Shown here: positions 7,343-12,436 of the stretch, in pieces
Numbering within the stretch: position 1 is the first letter of the stretch
How the letters are laid out: each line of letters begins with the position of its first letter
Assembly: GCA_002291925.1 (NCBI GenBank)
Contig: DBAY01000018.1
Coordinates: 1-12,436 of the forward strand
Length of the DNA stretch: 12,436 nt
Source of the DNA: Alphaproteobacteria bacterium UBA998
Lineage (GTDB): Bacteria > Pseudomonadota > Alphaproteobacteria > Rickettsiales > UBA998
Direction: 5' to 3'
Notes under the pieces: generated by a model
Seen by the model: only the letters and a program-made list of their open reading frames with translations
Told to the model about the DNA's origin: nothing
Databases searched by the model: none
Position numbers and translations under genes: made by a program

Positions 7343-8922
7343 TGGGTGCGGCCACCTTTGCCAAGCCGCTGGCTTCCCTGATGTTCCGCTGCATGGACAA
7401 GCACATTCGGAAACGGATAGGCATACTCAAATTCCGGCGGCAGGGACTCCGCCAGATAGGCTTCCACCAGGCAACGGTCTGCGGGCACATAGGCACCTGT
7501 GCGCACCAGATGGGCCGCTCGCTCATAAACATGCGTCAATGTACCCCTTGCCTTCATCTTGGCACGCTGATCCACGTCACCCATTTCCTGCCGGAACGCG
7601 GGGATGTCTGTCCGACCCTTTCGCGTGGTGAAGCCCATGTTCCTTGCCAGTTTGTTGGCAATACGGCGGGCGTCTTGCTTCGATTTTTGTTTGTCCGCTG
7701 ATTCCGGCACACGGTCGAGCAAGGGCGGAACATGTTTGAACAATTCGCGCTGCGTATCATAGATGCGTCCGGCAAGTGAGCGCGCAAGCGCCTCTTCCAC
7801 ATCCAGTTCGCCGCGCTCTTCCCGCTCCGAACGGCCAATCGCGGGACGGGAGAGAAGCGCGTGCTCCCTCTCCGCCAGAGAGCGGAACAGCACAGGCAGT
7901 TCCGCCTCATTGTAGTTCAATGTCCATTGCAGGGCACGCGTAGGCGTATCCCCCAGGATACGTGTCTGCCTGTCGCGTGACTTGATGCGGTCATCCCGCT
8001 CGGCGAAGCGCACGAGGTGGCGCGATCCCTGGCAATGCTCCAGCGCCTTGATGAAGTTACCCAGAAATGGCCAGTCAAGATGGGAAAGCTGGGATTCATA
8101 TTGAGCATCCCTGGGCTTTTCCTTGAATTCCGCCAGATCATAAAGCTCCATCCACTGCCCAACACGGCGGGTTGAGAGCTCGGAAAGCTGAAATGTGCCG
8201 CGCTCCCTGTCCAGTAAATCCATAATCATCTGGACATCTTCATCGGAGACTTTGCGCGGCTCGCCGTTTTTCTCCAGTCCCACGGCTTTTTTCAAGCGGG
8301 CCATGGTGTTGAGAAAAACCTGCGGCTTTCCGGTTTCCACCGCATGAAGCGCAAGTTCCAGTGAAAACTGCGTGATGATGCGCTCCAGTTCCGCCTTCTC
8401 GGTCTGTGGTCCGCCATCCCACCGCTGTGCCACGGTGGAAAATTCGCCCAGCATCTCGCCGCAGTCATGAATCAGCAAGGAGAGTCCAACGACCTGGCGC
8501 AGCTGAGCCGCATAGGCGGAAAGTGCATGCCCGCGCTCATCAAAAAGCGGCGTCAATATCTGCTGGCTACCCTCCTGCACCACATGCCGGGCCTGCGTGA
8601 AAATATCATTGGCGAGTACGACGCACTGGCAGGAATGGGTAGCGCTGTTTTCGCCCTTCACCCGTGTGATGCGGCTATCTCCGCCAAAGCGTGTAGTATG
8701 ACGCAGCTGGGTGAGCATGAGGCCCATCATCTGCTCGTCAGTCTCGTCCATACCAAGATGCACGGCGCGATTCAGCAGCTGAACGGCGGGAAGAAACGTA
8801 CGGCGTTGGACCTCGTGGCCCGTGAGCGAGGCCAGTGTCAGCGTCAGGCCGCTGTAGGACAGCGTATGACGGTAATCATCAGGGTGGGTCCCGATGTCGT
8901 GCCGAGTCAGGTAACGGACCAT
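7339..8922 (-). CDS. HD-domain phosphohydrolase with YfbR-like core
   Basis: The 527-aa protein carries an HD metal-dependent phosphohydrolase core at about residues 70-190. The layout follows E. coli YfbR, a 5'-deoxyribonucleotidase: ENSATHSCQ with H96 (YfbR has ENVSEHSLQ), IHDCGEMLGEFST with H152-D153 and E156 (YfbR has YHDASEVLTGDLPT), then an acidic/basic helix KAELERI similar to YfbR KAIEKI. A candidate fourth ligand is D262 in LYDLAEF. YfbR hydrolyses dNMPs to deoxynucleosides, so a nucleotide substrate is plausible but not shown. YfbR has about 200 residues; here there are about 90 extra N-terminal residues and a long C-terminal region (about 290-527) rich in charged helices, which could bind nucleic acid or a partner. 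The start ATG at 8922 has AAGGAG 7 nt upstream; the frame stays open further upstream only because it runs antisense to the RecJ-like gene. First gene of a two-gene unit with the PIN-like gene. The HD call is good; the exact reaction is unknown. Confidence 0.75.
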   Translation of the reverse strand: MVRYLTRHDIGTHPDDYRHTLSYSGLTLTLASLTGHEVQRRTFLPAVQLLNRAVHLGMDETDEQMMGLMLTQLRHTTRFGGDSRITRVKGENSATHSCQCVVLANDIFTQARHVVQEGSQQILTPLFDERGHALSAYAAQLRQVVGLSLLIHDCGEMLGEFSTVAQRWDGGPQTEKAELERIITQFSLELALHAVETGKPQVFLNTMARLKKAVGLEKNGEPRKVSDEDVQMIMDLLDRERGTFQLSELSTRRVGQWMELYDLAEFKEKPRDAQYESQLSHLDWPFLGNFIKALEHCQGSRHLVRFAERDDRIKSRDRQTRILGDTPTRALQWTLNYNEAELPVLFRSLAEREHALLSRPAIGRSEREERGELDVEEALARSLAGRIYDTQRELFKHVPPLLDRVPESADKQKSKQDARRIANKLARNMGFTTRKGRTDIPAFRQEMGDVDQRAKMKARGTLTHVYERAAHLVRTGAYVPADRCLVEAYLAESLPPEFEYAYPFPNVLVHAAEHQGSQRLGKGGRTQ

Positions 8923-8929
8923 GGATTTT

Positions 8930-8935
8930 CTCCTT
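8930..8935 (-). promoter_or_regulatory. Ribosome binding site of the HD-domain gene
   Basis: Read on the minus strand, AAGGAG lies 7 nt before the ATG at 8922. This strong, well-spaced site fixes the start and excludes the much longer upstream extension of the same frame. Confidence 0.8.
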
Positions 8936-8977
8936 GATGGCCTCTTTATTATTACTGTTGGCTTAGCAGCCACCCGT

Positions 8978-9005
8978 GCGTGTAACAAGTCCAAGGCTTG
9001 CACGC
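8978..9005. promoter_or_regulatory. Bulged dyad in the divergent control region
   Basis: GCGTG (8978-8982) and CAAG (8986-8989) are mirrored by CTTG (8997-9000) and CACGC (9001-9005), giving 9 paired positions with a 3-nt bulge in the left arm and a 7-nt loop. It sits between the two divergent genes, where one regulator could control both. A TTGGAC-like -35 candidate for the HD gene lies inside it on the minus strand, but no good -10 follows at proper spacing. An operator or RNA hairpin role is inference. Confidence 0.35.
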
Positions 9006-9033
9006 CTGACGTGAACCTCCACCTAAAGGCGTT

Positions 9034-9043
9034 TGAAATTTCA
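9034..9043. promoter_or_regulatory. Perfect 10-bp palindrome TGAAATTTCA
   Basis: TGAAATTTCA is its own reverse complement. It lies 78 bp upstream of the RecJ-like start and 112 bp upstream of the HD start, within the shared control region. A short perfect AT-centred palindrome here could be a dimeric repressor or activator site; chance occurrence cannot be ruled out. Confidence 0.35.
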
Positions 9044-9078
9044 TGAGAATGATGTGAGCGCATAGGCGGTATGTGTCT

Positions 9079-9107
9079 TTGGCAAGATGGCAAGCTGACG
9101 TTATGAC
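9079..9107 (+). promoter_or_regulatory. Candidate sigma70-type promoter of the RecJ-like gene
   Basis: TTGGCA (9079-9084) and TATGAC (9102-9107) are separated by 17 bp. This is the best -35/-10 pair I found upstream of the gene. Transcription would start near 9114, only about 7 nt before the ATG, so the leader would be almost absent. No good Shine-Dalgarno sequence precedes the ATG, which fits such an arrangement. Confidence 0.35.
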
Positions 9108-9120
9108 CTAGAAACAGGGC

Positions 9121-11319
9121 ATGGCAAAGGACACTTCCCTTTCTTTGAATAGCCGGCGCTGGCGCCTTGTACCGGTGCGCCCGGCAGAGATGGCGCCAGC
9201 TGATGACGCGGCCTTCCGCGAACGGCTGCATGCCTGCCTCGCCCAGCTTCCGGATTACACGGCAAGCATCCGCCGTCTGGCCGATGCGGTGGAGAACCGC
9301 GAAACCATTGGCATCTCGAGCGATTACGATTGCGATGGAAACTGCTCGCTCGCACTCATGCTGCGCACCCTGCGCGGCTGCGGCGTGCCGGATACTCTCC
9401 TTGTTCCGCACGTGCCGAACCGTTTTACCGAAGGTTACGGCATCAATGATGCAGCGGTAAAGTCCATGCGTCAGCGCGGGGCTTCCCTGCTGCTCACGCT
9501 GGATAATGGCACGCTCGCCCACCGCCCCCTGGCGCAGGCGCGGGCGGAAGGAATAGACGTGATTGTACTGGATCACCATCCCAACCAGGCGGGCGAGCGT
9601 TTGCCTGCAGAAGCTTTTATCGTCAACGCCAACCGTACGGATGCACAAGCCGAACCTGCCCTGAAAGCCATGGCGGCGGTGGGGGTCAGTTACGTCGTGG
9701 CATGCGGCTTGGTGGAGGAACTGGCTCGCCGCGGCTATTTCACAAAAAACAAGCTGCCGGAGCCGGACATGCGGCGAACGCTGGGGCTGGTCGCGCTGGC
9801 CACTGTGGCGGATGTGGTGAATGTCAGCGGCTGGATCAACCAGTATTTCATTCAAGAAGGACTGAAAATCATCCGCGAAGGCGGAGACCCTTTATTGACA
9901 CGTTTGTGCGAGGCTGCGCAGGTGCCATCTGACCGCCTAACCGAGGAGCATCTGGCTTTCACACTCGGCCCGATGGTCAATGCACCCGGACGGCTCAACC
10001 GCCCTGATGATGCCGCCTGGCACGACGCGCCGGAGGCATGGCGACTGCTCTGCGCGCCCGACGCCAGCGCGCCGGAAGTGGCCAGCGGCTTCCTGCGTAT
10101 GCGCAGCTGCAACGAGGCACGCAAGCAACTGGAAGCTTCACTTCATCGCGAAGCACAATCACAGGCGCGGGAACTTCTGAAGAATTGTCCCGGCGCAAAA
10201 GTGCTGGTCGTCGGCGGCGCGGGAGAGGTATGGCATCCCGGTATCGTGGGCATTGTGGCCAGCCGCCTGCTGGAAGAATTCGGACTGCCGACCGTGGTAG
10301 CCGCGTACGATCCGGCGAAGCAGCATTACAAGATGTCGGCCCGCAGCATCCGTGCCAATACACCGGAGGGACAAATCACCGCAGATATCGGCGAGGCGTT
10401 CCGCCATGAAAAAAGCCAGGGCAGGCTGGCGCATGGCGGCGGACATCCTTTTGCGGCAGGCGCCACGCTGGAGAGTCCGCCCGCCGCGCGCCTTCAAATG
10501 CTGGAAGCCTTTCGGCAAAAGCTGGAGCAGCGCCTCGCCACGCAGGTGGACAGGGTCAAGGCGGCCCAGCGCACCGAGGTGGCGGATGTCATCGATCCAG
10601 GGGCACTGACACCCTCTGCCGATTTGCTCGACCAGCCTGAGATTCGCGAGCGGGCGCTGCGCCATTGGTTGCGAGGCATTCCTCGCGGCGATGTCGATCT
10701 CCGTCATCTTGCGTCACGATTATGCGGCGGCATCCGTCCGGCGAAAGAACTTTCTCTGGAAGGAAACCGGACGGAGTACGCCGTGCTGGATGATTTGATC
10801 GTGCGCGACATCGGCGATGCCCGTGCCCACGCTTTGGCAGCGCTGCAAAAGGCCGAGCCGGATCTGCTGCGCGAAAAAATGCTGTCACAGCGCTTTCGCG
10901 AAGCACACGCCGCCGCCCCCTTTGGCGAGGGTCATCGGCCGCCTCTATATGCATTCCCGGGCATGATCGTTAGGGAGGTGAGCGAAAGCGGCAATGGACG
11001 CCATCTCCTGCTGACTGTTGCGCCGCTGGATGCACCCCGCCTCACCCTCAAGGCGCAGGCGTTCCATGTCTCACCCGCCATGCGTGAAGCGCTTCAGCGG
11101 GGTAGCGGCGCCAAGCCATCGCCTCTGACGCTGCTGGCCACGCTGGACCTTTCACCCGCACGCCGCAGCGGGCGCGGCACCCCGGAGCCGCTGCCCATGC
11201 TGCGTATCGAAGACGCAGCCATCTCCCACGCTCACCCCGTCCGCCGGCAGGCACTTCTGGGGCAGATGCTGGAAGGCTACAGCCCTCCCCCCGCACTGAC
11301 CGTTATCCCCCGTCGCTGA
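9121..11319 (+). CDS. RecJ-like DHH/DHHA1 single-stranded-DNA exonuclease, long variant
   Basis: The 732-aa protein shows the RecJ motif series in order: DYDCDG (68-73), NRFTEGYG just after residue 100, DNGT (128-131), DHH (151-153), ATVADVV with D231, GRLN (290-293), HPGIVGIVASRL from H372, SARSI, and GGGHPFAAG around H442. A C-terminal OB-like region starts near FGEGHRPPLYAFPG (601 onward), as in RecJ. RecJ degrades single-stranded DNA 5'-3' with Mn/Mg in recombination and mismatch repair; the catalytic Asp and His residues are all present. E. coli RecJ has 577 residues; most of the excess here is an unrecognised segment at about 465-600 between the DHHA1 and OB-like parts, with some at the C-terminal end. 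I leave the symbol blank because this may be a paralogue rather than the housekeeping recJ. The start at 9121 keeps the NSRRW segment typical of the RecJ N-terminus; ATG at 9190 is a less likely alternative. It is divergent from the HD gene and is followed 81 bp later by the deoxyribosyltransferase gene. Confidence 0.88.
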   Translation: MAKDTSLSLNSRRWRLVPVRPAEMAPADDAAFRERLHACLAQLPDYTASIRRLADAVENRETIGISSDYDCDGNCSLALMLRTLRGCGVPDTLLVPHVPNRFTEGYGINDAAVKSMRQRGASLLLTLDNGTLAHRPLAQARAEGIDVIVLDHHPNQAGERLPAEAFIVNANRTDAQAEPALKAMAAVGVSYVVACGLVEELARRGYFTKNKLPEPDMRRTLGLVALATVADVVNVSGWINQYFIQEGLKIIREGGDPLLTRLCEAAQVPSDRLTEEHLAFTLGPMVNAPGRLNRPDDAAWHDAPEAWRLLCAPDASAPEVASGFLRMRSCNEARKQLEASLHREAQSQARELLKNCPGAKVLVVGGAGEVWHPGIVGIVASRLLEEFGLPTVVAAYDPAKQHYKMSARSIRANTPEGQITADIGEAFRHEKSQGRLAHGGGHPFAAGATLESPPAARLQMLEAFRQKLEQRLATQVDRVKAAQRTEVADVIDPGALTPSADLLDQPEIRERALRHWLRGIPRGDVDLRHLASRLCGGIRPAKELSLEGNRTEYAVLDDLIVRDIGDARAHALAALQKAEPDLLREKMLSQRFREAHAAAPFGEGHRPPLYAFPGMIVREVSESGNGRHLLLTVAPLDAPRLTLKAQAFHVSPAMREALQRGSGAKPSPLTLLATLDLSPARRSGRGTPEPLPMLRIEDAAISHAHPVRRQALLGQMLEGYSPPPALTVIPRR

Positions 11320-11400
11320 CATGGATGCCATGCGCGATGCGCAATTCCTCTCTCCTCCAGACCTCTCTATACCCTTGTTAACGAAAAAGAGAATTTGCCC
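11320..11400. other. Short gap between RecJ-like and deoxyribosyltransferase genes
   Basis: The gap holds two tiny back-to-back hairpins, CATGG-3 nt-CCATG (11320-11332) and TGCGC-3 nt-GCGCA (11331-11343), which share two bases. Neither is followed by a T-run, so no terminator is seen and read-through from the RecJ-like gene is likely. A pyrimidine-rich stretch follows, then a purine-rich AAGAGA (11387-11392), 8 nt before the next ATG, as a weak ribosome binding site. Confidence 0.45.
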
Positions 11401-12087
11401 ATGAAACCTGAAGTTCACGTTTATCTGGCTGGGCCGGACGTTTTCCTGCCAGACCCCATCGCTATAGGAGCACGCAAGAAGTCAATGGTCGCCGCCAAGG
11501 GAATGCACGGCCATTTTCCGTTTGATAACGAAGTCCATCCTGAACCGGGCGAGTCCCCGGAGGTGTTCGGCCTTCGCATCGGTCATCTCAATGAGAAGAT
11601 GATGCTGAATTGCTGCAAGCCCGGACGCATCGGCATCATCCTCGCCAACATGACGCCTTGGCACGGCAGCCCGTCGATGGATGTCGGCACGGCGCACGAA
11701 GTCGGATTCATGAGCGCGCTGGCCGAGATGAAAGGCAACGTCATCGTCATCGGCTATTATGAGAAGGATGCCTTGGGCCACCTCCCTCCCGCCGACCTTG
11801 CCACGCGCGTCAAGGACTGGATGAAACAGGCCCATCCAGGGCAGGCTTTCCATGAAAAGAACGGCATGACGTACGGCCCCGACGGCACGATGATCGAGGA
11901 TTTCGGACTGGCCGAGAATCTGATGATTGTGAATGCCATCCGCAAAACGGGCGGCGATGTCTGCTACAGCTTCGAGGAAGCCGTCACGCTCGCTCGGCTA
12001 TTGGCGGATGAGCGCATGAAGATGACCAGCCGTGTCGCCCGCGCAGAAACACCCGTTCGTGTCGGCTGGGGAAAGGCGTTGGCATGA
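11401..12087 (+). CDS. Nucleoside 2-deoxyribosyltransferase family protein
   Basis: The 228-aa protein matches the nucleoside 2-deoxyribosyltransferase family (PF05014). It opens with VYLAGPDVF (7-15), the nucleotide-fold strand and loop typical of the family. SMDVGTAHEVGF carries D94 and E100, with the 6-residue spacing of the Asp and catalytic Glu known in lactobacillal enzymes (D92/E98). ENLMI (172-176) resembles the conserved C-terminal segment. The family moves 2-deoxyribose between bases, or hydrolyses deoxynucleoside 5'-monophosphates (the RCL/DNPH1 branch), in nucleotide salvage; which branch applies here cannot be told. Lactobacillal enzymes have about 157 residues, so this is a longer form. 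I chose ATG 11401 over the TTG at 11395 because AAGAGA sits 8 nt upstream of the ATG. The stop overlaps the next start (ATGA), implying a coupled operon. No signal peptide is seen. Confidence 0.85.
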   Translation: MKPEVHVYLAGPDVFLPDPIAIGARKKSMVAAKGMHGHFPFDNEVHPEPGESPEVFGLRIGHLNEKMMLNCCKPGRIGIILANMTPWHGSPSMDVGTAHEVGFMSALAEMKGNVIVIGYYEKDALGHLPPADLATRVKDWMKQAHPGQAFHEKNGMTYGPDGTMIEDFGLAENLMIVNAIRKTGGDVCYSFEEAVTLARLLADERMKMTSRVARAETPVRVGWGKALA

Positions 12088-12436
12088 CCTTTGATTCCCC
12101 GTCCTGGACTTTGCGCGTAGCAACGGACGCAGCGGCCTCGTCCACCGCTCGCCACGTGTGGATTTTCCGTAAGAAACATCTGGGTGATTTCAACACACGC
12201 CGCGGTGTCGCAGAGGCAATAGCTGGTGAGCATTACGAGGTCTTCGATTTGCCGGAGGAGGAGTTACGTAGCCCGGAAGATGTCCGTGATTATCTCACAA
12301 AGCACTTCAAGGTTTCACGCCTCTCCGCCGTGCCGTGGCCCGATGTGATCGTCAGCAATTCGAAAGAGGAATCCAAACTGGCCACGCGGATCAAGAAGTA
12401 TTCGGGCCAAAACATTTTTCGGCATTGTTCCATTAA
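12084..12436 (+). CDS. Partial CDS, possibly ELM1/COG3660-like protein
   Basis: An open frame of 117 complete codons starts at ATG 12084, overlapping the preceding stop by 4 bases (ATGA), and runs off the window end with no stop. The start reads MTFDSPSWTLRVATD. Residues around HVWIFRKKHLGDFNTRRGV followed by WPDVIVSNSKEESK recall the ELM1/COG3660 family (GT-B-like, annotated as mitochondrial fission ELM1 or nucleoside-diphosphate-sugar related proteins), where a 'W-x-dgr-G-x-x-NQ' start is followed by 'PWPD-(L/V)-(V/I)-I'. The resemblance is weak: the usual Gly/Gln residues are changed, and the C-terminal half is missing. No signal peptide is seen. That this is a real gene is likely from the overlap and unbroken frame; the family assignment is tentative. 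Confidence 0.6.
   Translation, partial: MTFDSPSWTLRVATDAAASSTARHVWIFRKKHLGDFNTRRGVAEAIAGEHYEVFDLPEEELRSPEDVRDYLTKHFKVSRLSAVPWPDVIVSNSKEESKLATRIKKYSGQNIFRHCSI

Noticed and set aside
8923..9855. Upstream extension of the HD-domain frame
   Set aside because: It would run antisense through the start and catalytic motifs of the RecJ-like gene, while a strong AAGGAG at proper spacing marks ATG 8922 as the start.
11395..11400. TTG start two codons earlier for the deoxyribosyltransferase
   Set aside because: ATG at 11401 has better spacing from the purine-rich site and directly precedes the conserved first strand of the family.

Overview
The window is GC-rich, tightly packed bacterial DNA with long uninterrupted reading frames, AAGGAG-type ribosome binding sites and 4-base ATGA gene overlaps. 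This suits a Gram-negative proteobacterium, probably an alphaproteobacterium, but no marker gene fixes the taxon. I see no tRNA, rRNA, CRISPR array or intact transposase.

Layout. 1-258: AT-rich non-coding DNA with a short tandem repeat and a small hairpin. 259-5184 (+): one giant 1641-aa protein whose first ~300 residues form a DEDDh (DnaQ/ExoI-type) 3'-5' exonuclease domain; the remaining ~1340 residues are not recognised. 5186-7342 (-): a 718-aa protein whose two ends each look like part of a PIN nuclease fold, separated by roughly 480 unrecognised residues. 7339-8922 (-): a 527-aa HD-domain protein whose core resembles the 5'-deoxynucleotidase YfbR. These two minus-strand genes overlap by 4 bases in the order HD then PIN-like. 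They converge on the exonuclease gene with a single base between the stop codons, and a terminator-like hairpin lies inside the last codons of the PIN-like gene. 8923-9120: divergent control region with dyad symmetries. 9121-11319 (+): a 732-aa RecJ-type DHH/DHHA1 5'-3' exonuclease, longer than usual. 11401-12087 (+): a nucleoside 2-deoxyribosyltransferase. 12084-end (+): the first 117 codons of a further gene, perhaps ELM1/COG3660-like, overlapping the previous gene by 4 bases and cut by the window edge.

Working together (inference). Two exonucleases of opposite polarity, a PIN-like nuclease, a deoxynucleotidase-like HD protein and a deoxyribosyl-exchange enzyme sit side by side. They would fit a route from DNA to dNMPs, to deoxynucleosides, to base-exchanged deoxynucleosides: a DNA degradation and salvage module, or a nuclease-based defence or repair island. 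The enlarged, atypical architectures of the exonuclease, PIN-like, HD and RecJ-like proteins are the main reason to regard the locus as possibly undescribed.
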